NCBI GenBank assembly: GCA_014529385.2
Contig: CM043966.1
Span: forward strand, 35,057,125-35,121,124
DNA length: 64,000 bases
DNA from: Adiantum capillus-veneris
Taxonomy: Eukaryota > Streptophyta > Polypodiopsida > Polypodiales > Pteridaceae
Direction: 5' to 3'
A program made the position numbers and the translations under genes. Shown here piece after piece: positions 9,177 through 19,283 of the stretch. A model generated the notes under the pieces. It was given only the letters and a program-made list of their open reading frames with translations, was not told the DNA's origin and did no database searches. Within the stretch, counting starts at the first letter, position 1. Each line of letters opens with the position of its first letter.

Positions 9177-9905
9177 TCACTTTTTCAGTTTCTTGGCATG
9201 TTGCTTCAATGTATAAACAAGTACGTAATCTCCTGTTTTAAACTCTTTGGTACGCACATGTTTATCAAAAAACTCCTTTTGCCTTCTCTTTTTAGCATAG
9301 ATCAAAGCGACCGCTCGTAAGCGGAGTTCATCTAGCTTTTCAAGATCATTAATTCTTGAAGAGAGTTCATGCCCTGTCCATTCCAAGTTTGTTGCTATAG
9401 CGTTTAGCCCAAACACCATGTTGTATGGTGTTGTTCCTATTGAGGTTTTGTAAGCTACCCTGTATGCCCATAGTGTTGAGTGTAGCTGCTGATCCCAGTC
9501 GGTCCTTGAATGTGACACTATTTTAGTGAGGACCGTGCATAGTGTTTTATTTGTGGCCTCTGCTTGCCCATTCGCCTGTGGATGGTATGGTGCTGATTTT
9601 CGATGTATGACCATGAAATCCTCTAGTAGATATTCAATGACTTCATTGAGGAAGTGTGTTCCACGGTCACTGACAATTTCTATCGGTAACCCATAACGTA
9701 CAAAAACATTCTCATACAAAAATTGAGTCGTGGTGCGTGCATCAACTTTTTGTGTTGCTTTGGCTTCGACCCACTTTGTGAGATAATCCGTAGCCACAAT
9801 GATATATTGGGTATGGGTGTGATATGCAAGGGGTGATATAGGTCCCACAAAATCAATTCCCCACTTTGCAAATGCCCCTGTCCCCATCATTGGCCTTAAT
9901 GGCAT
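9177..9905 (-). pseudogene. R2 pol: integrase catalytic core
   Basis: Open for 242 codons between two nonsense changes. It shows the full DD35E set: Asp in GIDFVGPIS, Asp in IVSDRGTHFLN and Glu in NGQAEATNK, with exactly 35 residues between the second Asp and Glu. HRKSAPYHPQ before the Glu is the usual landmark. The segment ends at TGDYVLVYTLKQHAKKLKK, the start of the C-terminal domain. About 16 residues present in R1 around ILPIEFLIPTLRV are missing near 9395. Apart from that and the flanking stops the core looks sound. Confidence 0.9.
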
Positions 9906-10580
9906 CTAATCTCTTTTGATTGGTACCTTGGTGCGTTGACATGCATCACAACGTTTGACAAACTCTTCGGCATCCATTTGCAATGTAGGCCACCAGATTC
10001 CTGCGGTTAAGACAATTTTCGTCGTCTTATCGCCCGAAAAATGGCCTCCACTTACTCCACTATGTGCATGTTCTAGAATCACCAGGTATTCGCTTTCACT
10101 TGCACAGATTCGGAGTTGGTTGTCCTTGCCCCGTTTATAGAGTTGATTTTCAATTAACTGAAAGTCATGAGCTTCCAGCTCTATAGCTTTCTCCCGTGCT
10201 CTTGTAGTGTTCTCAGGGAAAGTCCTGGTGGTTAGAAAGTCAATGATATATTGACTCCATGCAGGTGCTATGTTCACCCGAAACAATGTTGCGTGATCCA
10301 CTGGTCACTTGGCACTATATACTCTACAATTGGTAACGTAAGAATGTGTATCCGCATACATAGTTGGCCAATAAACTCCTAATTGTTTCAGTCTTTGGTG
10401 TGTTTTCACTGTTGAACAATGAAATGCACAACCCTGGACATGAGCCTCTTCCAGGTAGCACTTGAATTCTTCCGGATTTATACATAATTGTAGGATTATG
10501 TCAGATTCAAGATGATACAGCCGTCCTGCTATCAACTGGAAGTTTTTTGTTTGTAGAATTGTTCGCTGTTTGTTTCTACA
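9906..10580 (-). pseudogene. R2 pol: tandem HHCC zinc modules
   Basis: Module 1 (about 10305-10560): HVQGCAFH (HX6H), 30 residues with LGVYWPTM, then NCRVYS, where the second Cys of the R1 motif NCTICS is Tyr. Module 2 (about 9930-10160): HSGVSGGH (HX6H), 30 residues with GIWWPTL, then RCDACQ (CX2C). The two modules have the same HX6HX30CX2C spacing and are joined by about 80 residues. Stops at 10302-10304 (CGA to TGA type) and 9906-9908 break the frame. Duplication of the integrase N-terminal module is unusual for Ty3/gypsy. Confidence 0.82.
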
Positions 10581-10689
10581 TCCTGTATTATCAAACTCAC
10601 TTCCAAAGGATAGAATGCTAACTATTTCCTGAGACCATTTGGGTACCATTTCGATGTTGAAAAGATAAGCATCTGGTATGTCATCATCT

Positions 10690-11190
10690 ACCCCTTGAGG
10701 GGCTTCCCCGTTGTGTATTCTTGAAAGATGATCAGCTCGCAGATGAGTTTTCCCCTTTTTGACCACCACTGTGAAGTCAAATTCTAGCATTATAATAAAC
10801 TAGCGTACGATTCTCCCTGTATTGCAAGGTTTATTTACTAGGTATAAAAGAGCTTGATGATCCGTGAAGAACACAAATTTGTTTGCAAGCAAATAATGCC
10901 GAAATTTCTTCACAGCATAAATCATTCCTAACCCTTCCCTTTCGGTGGTTGTGTAGTTCTTTTCTGCACTGTTTAACTGTCGGCTCGCATAGACAACTGG
11001 AAAATCCATTGTTCCGTCTCCAGGTTGAGCTAGAATGCTACCAATGGCATATGCCGAAGCATCAATGTGCACATGGAATATCTTGTCCCAATCTGGTGCC
11101 TTTTGCACAGGTGCGGATATAAGGTTTTCTTTCAGCCTTTGGAATGAAGTCTCACACTCATTGGTCCATTCAAAATTGACTAGCAAACGA
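10690..11190 (-). pseudogene. R2 pol: RNase H domain
   Basis: HVHIDASAYAIGSILAQ, ASRQLNSAEKNYTTTEREGLGMIYAVKKFRHYLL, FFTDHQALLYLVNKPCNTGRI, then EFDFTVVVKKGKTHLRADHLSRI give the complete Ty3-type RNase H with its Asp, Glu and Asp residues. A TAG at about 10797-10799 replaces the Trp of RIVRWF. Otherwise intact. Confidence 0.9.
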
Positions 11191-11865
11191 TACAAAGGTT
11201 GTGCGATAACCGCATACATGTATATGAATCTTCGATAATATCCATAGTGCCCCATGAAGGATTGCACTTGTTTTGCATTAGTAGGCCTGGGTAGGTCTAC
11301 AATGACTTTGAATTTGTCCAGGTCTGTGGTTATGCAGTTTCTTGAGGCAATGTGCCCTAAGATTCGTCCTTGCTTAACCATAAATACACACTTTTCCGGG
11401 TTTAGACAGATTCGATATGTTCTGCACTTTTCAAAGACTTTTTGCAAATGGTCAATATGTTCTTCTCACAGAAGAGAGTGTACAGATAGGTCATCCATGT
11501 AAATTTCTAAGAATATTCTTAGGTATTCCTTGAAAGCGTGAGTCATTAACCTCGGGAAAGTGGCTGGTGCATTTGTTAGGCCAAATGGCATAACTCGATA
11601 TGCATAAATCCCCCATTCTGTGGCAAAAGATGTTTTGTGTTGATCCTCCCTTGCTATTGCCAATTGGTTGTATCCTAAAAACCCATCCAGAAAGGAATAA
11701 GCCCGTTTCCCGGCCACTCGCTCAAGGACATGTTTTGTAATTGGCAAGGGATAATTATCCCTTACGGTTGCCGCATTCACCTTTTTGAGGTTTACGCACA
11801 CTCACAGTTTTCCATTCTTCTTGGGAATGACCACAATGGGTGAAACCCAGTCTGTATGTTCAATT
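11190..11865 (-). pseudogene. R2 pol: reverse transcriptase domain
   Basis: TDWVSPIVVIPKKNGKL, then a TGA at 11802-11804 where R4 has the CGA codon, FLDGFLGYNQL, MPFGLTNAPATFPRLM, IYMDDLSVHS (catalytic Asp pair) and ILGHIASRN...QSFMGHYGYYRRFIYMY. A second stop at about 11463-11465 follows YMDD. All core RT blocks are present. Confidence 0.92.
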
Positions 11866-13570
11866 TCATAGATGAACTCTGCGTCCATCAGCTTATCAAT
11901 CTCTTCTTTGATTCGTTTGGCAAATGTGTCATTATATGTATAAAGACGTTGTTTGCTAGGTTTTGCATCTGATTTTAAAGGAATTGTATGTTGGCATATT
12001 AATGGATCAACTCCTTTAAGGTCTTTATAGGACCAAGCAAACACATCTTTATATTTCGTTAGAAGTTGTGTAAGTTGTGCTTCCTCCTCAGGCTCTAAAT
12101 CATTAGCTATATAGACTGGCTGAGGCTTTTCACCTAGTTCTGCGAGGTCTATTCTTTTTGCGTTTTCAGGCCCGTCGTAAGATTCTTGGTTGGTTCTCTC
12201 CCTGATTGGTGGTGTCAAGATGATTTTTCTTTCCTGGATAGTAAATTTCCTATAGTGAGGTGGTACGTTCATGTTGCCCTTTTCTGACTCCCCTTTACCA
12301 TCACTATCCTCTTCAGTGGTCCAGATCTCCCTCAAAGACCGTTTCAGTTCTTGGTATTTTTTTTTACGCTCTAGTTTGGTCCACTCTTGGTATTTTGTTG
12401 GTTCTTTTTTTGCTTTTTCAGATTTTTGTGATTTTGTTTGAGCCCGAGCTTTTCTTTCCCGATTCGCTTGTTCTCGCGTTCGTTCTTTTTGATTTTCTGA
12501 GAATTTTCCTGATATTTGATCTTTCACACAATCCTCTGCTTTTACAAGCATCAAATAGTGAGTTTTTCCTTTTATCCTGGGCATCAGGTTCTGTCTCACT
12601 TTATTTTCGGCTCTTTTCTTCCTATAGCGTTGTTGGCGTCTAGGGTGTTGATTAGCAAAATCATAAAACTTGATATTCTCTGCTTCATTCCCACGCTCAC
12701 TGGAGGTTTCCGAACACTCATTATCTGCCTCATCATTTACTTCCACTTGCTCAGAAGAGTTGTAAAACTCTTCTTGTTCTGGAGGTGCTACCGTCTCTTT
12801 TTCTGGCATCACGCTTACCATGTAATAGGGTAGCACATCATAACCATCCTTATCGCAAAATTTTGTTGTTGGACTGTCGGTAATGTTACATACATCTAAT
12901 GTTGCCAGTATGTGTTCCCATTCTAGAGGCTCCAAGGCATCTTCAGGGAATGGCTCCGGAATATACTCTTTGTCTTCAATTGCTCTTTCTAAGATGCAAT
13001 CCTCTTTTCTTAAGCTTCCACAATGTGAAGCTCTGCACATCCATAGCTCTTTTTGTTGCCCCAACCATGCTGGTAGTTCTGATTCTGCTATTGTAGCCAA
13101 ATCAAACTCTTCCACAGTTGTTTCGTTTACATCCTTGTAACTATGGTCTTTCAAGTGTATTTTAGTTGTCGTCTCGCCATGTCTGAGGTATATGTGGTCA
13201 TAACCCCAATCTTGGACCATCTTCAGTTGTCGCATGAATGGTCGTCCCAAGATTATCTCATAATTGTTCTTTTTGTCAAAATCGACTATTGCAAATGTAT
13301 GCTCATACTCGATCCCACACGAAGTGACAATTACCTTTTCCAAGAGTCCGAGAGGCTTCTCCATGAAACCATCTGCCAACTGCAGTTTCATTCTGGTAGC
13401 CCTCAGAGCTGGTTTTTCCCATTTTTTCTAGACTTCCTTCGTGGCGATAGCAACTCCCGCTCCACTGTCAAGAATAGCTTTGGAAACCACTCCTTGGAAT
13501 TCTACAGGTAGCGCTGTGTTTCCGTCTTCTCCCTCACAATATTCTCCAACCTTATTCAATGGTACCGGCC
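11866..13570 (-). pseudogene. R2 pol: canonical protease and PR-RT linker
   Basis: The upstream retropepsin has AILDSGAGVAIATK (DSGA at 13458-13469) and, after the flap region, YEIILGRPFMRQLKM (ILG element). A stop lies in 13392-13427 between these two motifs. Then come a conserved block with LWMCRASHCG, an acidic stretch, a strongly basic Lys/Arg/Glu linker, and the pre-RT block KYKDVFAWSYKDLKGVDP. The protease would cut Gag-Pol during maturation. It differs clearly from the second protease-like domain after integrase. Confidence 0.88.
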
Positions 13571-13919
13571 TAGTGTTTAGATTAGGCCTGTCCAACTCCC
13601 TGATTCCTTCTTGTAGTTTCAAGGTGGGGTTTTTTACTCCAAATTTTTCCAGGAATTTTCCTACTGTGGTCCACATGTTTGGCCTTAGCTTTAGGAGTTC
13701 TGCTAACGTGATTGTGCATGCCACCGGGGTGGCTAACAGCTCAATCAATCCTTGTGAGTCCATCACCTTGTTAGAAGAAAGTCTTTGAGATGGAATTGCC
13801 CTCACTTCCGGCTTAGCTTCGTATTCTCCTAGGTAAGAGGGTAAGGTTCTCAAAGAGTCTTGTTGGCTGTGTCCCGAACTAATAGATCCTTGGTCTCCCC
13901 CTTTGTGAATGCACCTCAA
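13428..13919 (-). pseudogene. R2 pol N-terminal segment before protease
   Basis: Frame carrying SLRTLPSYLGEYEAKPEV, TPVACTITLAELLKLRP and NTRPVPLNKVGEYCEGEDGNTALPVEF, leading into the protease active site. R4 has a close match, so the segment is conserved. It overlaps the end of the gag frame by about 40 bases, one base out of phase. In R4 the switch happens at a different place, so the frame change is probably an indel in each copy rather than a programmed shift. Confidence 0.75.
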
Positions 13920-16900
13920 AGTTTATTTGTGATCTTGCCTCAAATTCTTCGATAGGAGGTAGGATCACATTCTTTCCTTTTCTCGTGCTATTCATGTGGT
14001 CATTCATTCTATTAGCCTCGTTGGCCTCTCTGATTTGCTTCCACAAATCATCTAGACCATTACCGTCCTTTCCCATCTCTGCCGATATTCTAGGACGGAC
14101 CCCGTCACTTGCCCCTTCGGTGGTATTGGGCACTATGATAGGCTCTCCTCTGGACTCATATTCATTAGTGAGTCTTTCCTTTGTTTCCTCATGTTTCTCT
14201 ATTGTTGGTTGGATAGGGGTTGGAACTGGCACATCATGGCAATTTGCCGGTTTTCCCAACGGGTCTTCCATCAATGATTGAGCCGTCTCGATCATATTTT
14301 TACACATATCCAGCCTTTGTTTTTCTATTTCCGCATATGGATATGTCATCCATCTTTGCTCCTGGGTCTGGTTTTTTTTAAGCTGAGCTTCATAAGCTCT
14401 TAGAAGCGCATCCAGTTGCTCGTTTACTTTGTCTGCTAGCACAGATCCTCCTGATCCTGCACTTTTAGACTCAGCTATTTCCTTTGGTGCTATGGCTGCT
14501 GTGGTGTGTGAGCTTAGGCTGACTAGATCTTCTAACCGCTCCAACCTGTTCTTTGTATGTTTCAACTCATCGGATAGGGCGGTTTTCTCTTGTTCTTTCC
14601 TGGCTTTCCTACGCGCCTTTCTTGCCTTCCAAGTGCTTCTTGGATTTTTCGTTTCTGAACTTTGGGCATCCGTCTTTGGTTCTTCTATTATGGGTTCATT
14701 CGTCCTTCTTTGGGCTTGGGCCCATGTCACCGCCTGAACAGGTATGACTGTTTCACTTTCTGATACTCCACTAGAAGGTACTGTTTCCAACAGGTTCAAG
14801 GTGGTTTTTGCTCCTTTACTTGGGTTTTTAGGGAAATCAGGAATCAAATGAGTAATTCCACATTCTGGGCAATACGTATTGACTCTAATGATTTCATCAT
14901 GGGGACAGTCTCTCAGCCAATGGTCTCCGCCACACTTGTAACAGGGGCCCTTGGGTTGTTGAGGTGCTCCTTGAGCTCCCCGTTGCTGGGAAGTCTGCTG
15001 TCTCTGTCCGCCCATGTCTCCATTGGCTATGAACAACAATGTTCATTTATCTAAGTTATATCTTCCTTCTCCTGCGACCTGTATAGCAGTTGGAGGTCCT
15101 TGATTCCCCATCATGCTCCATTGATCTGGTGTCAAGGGTTCCTCCGGTCTATAATAGATAGGGTTCGCCGCATATCCATTGGGATCCTCATAGTATGCAT
15201 GCATAGGCAACAAAGCCTTTTCTTCTGGTTCAGTTACCATTGGGGTGTATCTTACACCAACTGGTCGTAATCCTGGTAGGGGTGGTTGTTGCCCCAACAC
15301 CGGTTGTGGTCTCTCTACACCTACAGGTCCTGGCAAGTTGCCTGCTTGATATCTAGGCATAGGTGGAACTTGAGGGGAAGCTACAGGAGCTTAGGGAGCA
15401 TAAGGTCTCTCCCTCACATATCCCTTGTTATAGTAACATTCCTCGGTCCCATGGTTTGTCCATTTTTGTTCAATAGAACACCACTTGGGCGGTTTAGCCT
15501 GGGGTTTGGCGTACAAGTTGATCTTTTTTAGCACTTCATCTACAAGCTGTTCTTGGTTTACCACTATTTCTCTTTTCAGTGTTGTCTTGGAGGACTTGCT
15601 CCCACTTTGCTGTGAAGATGAATCGTCATCAAGGTCCTTGAACTCCCCTTCTTTGTAAACCGCACAATTGTCCACAAGGTACAAGGCTTCCTTGGTCAAC
15701 TCATTCAACGTAGTGCTCCTCTTCATATGTAAGTCTTTTTGGAGATCTGCATTCCTTAGTCCTTGGATGAATATCAGCATAAGTCTAGACTGAGTTGGCA
15801 GTTCTTCAACAGGACATAACTTAACATATCTCTTTAGTCTTAGGGCTGCCTTCCGAAAAGATTCTCCATCTTTTTGTTTGAATTTATGGATTTGTGAGAC
15901 GGTATTATGAGCTATTCCCCTTTGAGAGAATTCCTCAATAAACTCGTCAAACACTTCCTCCATCAACTCAAAGTCTCTACGCTCTACATAGTCAAACCAA
16001 GTTGCAGCATCATCCTCTAGGGTTAGTCCAAACCCTGCGAATTGGGTAGGAAAGTCTAACACCTCTTCAGCTCTAATCACACGTACAAAGGCTGCTACAT
16101 GATCTCTTGGGTCTCTGTTTCCTGTGTATTTCCTGTTTACCCATTTTTGCACTTGAGAAGGTCTAATTCTGCGATGGTCTACAAACCTCATCATGGGATC
16201 ACCCCTTCCAAGTCTATACCCCTCCTCAAGCCTTCTGTAATAGGCTGGTTCCTCGCCCAACAGTGCTCCTAAGCCATAATTTCTAAAGGTTCTCGCCGGA
16301 GGTGGTCCTTCTCTTCGAACTCGTTCCATGGGTGGTCCTCCAAGTTCGGTCGACCCTTGTGTCTTTGGCTTACTCTCTGCTTGATACCTTGAATAGTGTG
16401 GTGGTTCTTGCAAATCCCTGAGCCCTCGAGCTGCTGGATAACCCTCTCGGTTTCTGTCTGGTTCCATTGTCGCACTTTGTCTAAGCCATGCCTGCAATGA
16501 TGGCTGGTTTACTGGTTGGTCTTGGTTGTTGAATGCTCGCGGTCTGGGGGAATGTGATGTAGTGTCATACTCATCTGAGAATGGATTCGTTGACTTGCTT
16601 GGGGTGTGGACAGCTCTTGGCATTTCCTCAGGGACATATGCTGATGCTTCTGGACCTGTTGCTCTTTCTACTTCCTCTGGGAGAATACGTTGGTATTCTA
16701 GCCCATATCTATCAACAAAAACTATGCCCTTCCCCGTAGCAGTTTCATAAGAGAATAAGTAAAGAACTTTGTCTTTGCTTAGTTCGTCTACGTATGGTTC
16801 TTTACTGCGAAAGTAAGAGACAATACCCTCACTCTCGTGTTTGTAGATTCCCACATTCTCGTTATAAGTTGGAACCATGATTGTTTTCTTATCGTACATG

Positions 16901-17442
16901 AAAATAGCTCCATGCCGATCAATGTTTGGTGGAGGCTCTTGAGTTTCTGAAATCATTTTCCCTTTAGCCACGTTGTCTCCATATCTGTTGTAATCTTCAG
17001 GGTTGCTAACTATTAAATAGTGGTTTCCCTTTTCGTCTCGGAATCTATCTCCATCATCATACACGTGGATTATCTCCAATCTTTGTGCTGGCCTCTCTTC
17101 AATAAAAATGCACTTGCGACCTCGACAGTCAGAATAGACTAGGGCTCCTCTTGAGTTTGCTCCCTCCAAGAAGATCACAGTAAGCCTAGAATCATTCGAA
17201 GGATTTTGGGAGGTACTTCCTCCTCGCATAGGTCCCTCATAGGCGAAACTTCCTGGCTGTTGGCTCCCCATCATGAAGAAAGATTTGTCTGACGACGTGT
17301 CAGTATCACTACCTTCCTCAATAATCGGTGCTAGCGGATCTAACCTTGCCTGAGTTACACTCTCTTCAATGGACACTACACCAACTTGGTCACCTGCCAC
17401 TTTCTGGTCTCTAACAATGTATCTTCCTGATCTTAAATTCAT
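13879..17442 (-). pseudogene. R2 gag (structural protein)
   Basis: One frame from the ATG at 17442 (NLRSGRYI; chosen because R4 aligns from MYLRSGAF) to 13879, with stops at 15391-15393 and near 15040. Residues 1-330 form an unfamiliar N-domain with SFFMMGSQQPG, RGALVYSDCRGRKCIFIEE and PTYNENVGIYKHESEGIVSYF. The Retrotrans_gag core follows (VQKWVNRKYTGNRDPRDHVAAF, DDAATWFDYVERRDFELM, EFSQRGIAHN, ESFRKAALRLKRYVKLCP). Two zinc knuckles come after: CYKCGGDHWLRDCP and a second whose last Cys is Phe here but Cys in R4. A coiled, charged C-terminal part leads to pol. Builds the virus-like particle and binds RNA by family analogy. Confidence 0.88.
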
Positions 17443-17863
17443 CAAACTTATCAATGCAACTTATCACAAGTTCAACCACTAACCTGGCAATGGATCAGTT
17501 TCTGCATAACGTCTTTCTTTGTTGCTGAATATACCTGTACACAAGAGTTTTAATTTCGGAAATTGGATCAACGCATTTATTTGCTGGAGGTGATCTTAGT
17601 AATGATTGGTATAATTGGAGAGTTAATCTCAACCACTACTGTATTCTATACACTGTTGATGTTCCTGATTAGGTTGCTAATCTGAAACAGTACCCTTCCT
17701 TGATGTTGGCCAATTTACGTGAAAAAGCTTGAATTCAGTATTTGCTTTGTCAAATGGGCAATCACGGTCCAATTTTACCTCTGAAAGACGTTCTAGAGCC
17801 CTTAAGCCAAATAGAACCTCAGTGTCTAGGCCAAGTCAAATTTTCTCTTCAGAATGCCCCAAT

Positions 17864-17887
17864 AGACATCCTACGCGTAGGATGTCT
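17864..17887. repeat. CGCG palindrome, R2 leader copy 1 (perfect, 24 bp)
   Basis: Perfect inverted repeat of the half-site AGACATCCTACG centred on CGCG. Identical to copies in the R1 intron. Confidence 0.9.
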
Positions 17888-18139
17888 CATGCTGCATTTA
17901 GCCTGGATTTCTGCATTGTATTTTCCCCTTGTTGTGCTGAGCTTACAACTGTTTTTACTTTTTGATTTGGACTTCTAGAAGCTGGTCAATGAGTCAGAAA
18001 TCTGTTCCGACGGCCTGATGATGGTGTTGATCAATCTAATCAACTCCAAATTGGACCAAAATTGACTAGCAGGATTGCCTTAGGCTATATAACCCCTTAC
18101 AATGCTCAAAGTCCAATTATGGCTTCAATTTCTTGCATT

Positions 18140-18163
18140 AGACATACTACGCGTAGAATGTCT
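18140..18163. repeat. CGCG palindrome, R2 leader copy 2
   Basis: Half-sites AGACATACTACG and CGTAGAATGTCT: one mismatched pair, CGCG core kept. It lies 276 bp from copy 1. Confidence 0.85.
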
Positions 18164-18264
18164 TTTTCTTCAAAATGGCTTTAAACTCAAGACTTCAGCT
18201 CTTATTGAGCTGCTGATCATCTTGGTATACTCAGATTTCAGTTTGGAGTCCTAAATCACTCAGT

Positions 18265-18288
18265 AGACATCCTACGCGTAGAATGTCT
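18265..18288. repeat. CGCG palindrome, R2 leader copy 3
   Basis: Half-sites AGACATCCTACG and CGTAGAATGTCT; one mismatch. It lies 125 bp from copy 2; a solitary right half-site follows 282 bp further on. Confidence 0.85.
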
Positions 18289-18706
18289 TTTTGGCCTGCT
18301 TGACCCCAGATTTGTTCCACAGCTTCCCCCTGATGTCAATATCCCAGTGGTATGCTTAGATCTCAGTTTGGATGTCAAAAGTCTCAAACTTCTGTTGTTT
18401 TTCTTCTTTCAGTCAAAAGTGCTAAAGTCCACTTTGAACCCAATTCTCTTACCCGAATGAGGTGAAGACCCTTTCAATCACTCAATATATCATGCAAGGC
18501 ACACTCATGCAGCCATCTTAAGGTTTTGGTTTCAAGTTGATGCTTTTGCACTAATTGGGTAGGATGTCTAGCAATTTCAGTCTATCTGGCCTCATCCTGT
18601 CAAGAGATGGCCAAATTTCCCCTTTGCAGTTGAAATTAGGGTAAACCCTACCTTCAGAACACACTGGTCACCTCAAAATTCCAAAATTCCTCCCAGATTG
18701 GCCTGT

Positions 18707-18730
18707 AGACATACTACGCATAGGATGTCT
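18707..18730. repeat. CGCG palindrome, R2 leader copy 4 (degenerate)
   Basis: AGACATACTACG then CATAGGATGTCT; the core is CGCA rather than CGCG, a change expected from deamination of methylated C. Confidence 0.8.
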
Positions 18731-19264
18731 CGTGGCTTAAAATTAAAGTTTTTCCTAACAAGAATGTTGTTGATGCTCTTTAGGCCTATCAGAAACACTC
18801 ACAATATTCTTTGGACTTCGATTAGGCTTTCAACCACACTTTTGCGTCTTTTTGCGTCTTTTACAAACTTGTAATGATTCTACCAAGCAAGTATACATGC
18901 ATGAAATGCTCTAGATCTGAATCATGATGTTCTACTTACTCTACTCCTACCTACCATGAAGAAATGGTGATAATTGGTGTTTTTGGTTGCCTTTTGGCCT
19001 CTTCGGACTCTCAAGCTCTCTTCACACCGCTTCTCCCACTCCCTGTTCCTACTCTAGAACTCGACTACTAACTAAAAAAATTCCTAAGTGTACCTCCTCT
19101 ACCTCAGTCGAAGGATCTAGGCCAGACACACGCTTCCTAAACTCCCTCTAAGACCTAGAGAGTCCTCCACCCTCTGATCCTATCTAAATGTAAATCGAGA
19201 CTCTTGGCAAGCCAAAAATCCCAATCCTCAAGGATTAGTCTCAGTCACCTACCTAAGGTTTTCG

Positions 19265-19282
19265 TCCCCGGCAGCGGCGCCA
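19265..19282 (-). other. R2 primer-binding site (tRNA-Asp type)
   Basis: One base inside the 5' LTR the minus strand reads TGGCGCCGCTGCCGGGGA. This is complementary to the 3' end of plant tRNA-Asp except for one position (C where T is expected). The same primer class is used by Tat and Athila lineage elements, and it fixes which LTR is the 5' one. Confidence 0.88.
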
Positions 19283-19283
19283 A

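Larger units (their letters stand above)
17443..19264 (-). other. R2 leader between primer site and gag, with palindromes
   Basis: A 1.8-kb untranslated leader, unusually long. No convincing ORF. It holds four near-palindromes of the AGACATCCTACG half-site type plus an extra half-site near 18561-18570. A possible donor (TTAG then GTAGGTGA on the minus strand) lies just after the primer site, so the leader could be spliced, but I cannot fix an acceptor. Confidence 0.65.

Noticed and set aside
10290-10800. Extra archaeal-type RNase H between RNase H and integrase, as in Tat elements
   Set aside because: That interval is explained by the connector and the first zinc module; no second D-E-D set seen.
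12260-12833. Long plus-strand ORFs of 105-127 codons
   Set aside because: Antisense shadows of the R2 pol basic linker; Leu/Phe-rich because the true strand is Lys/Glu-rich.
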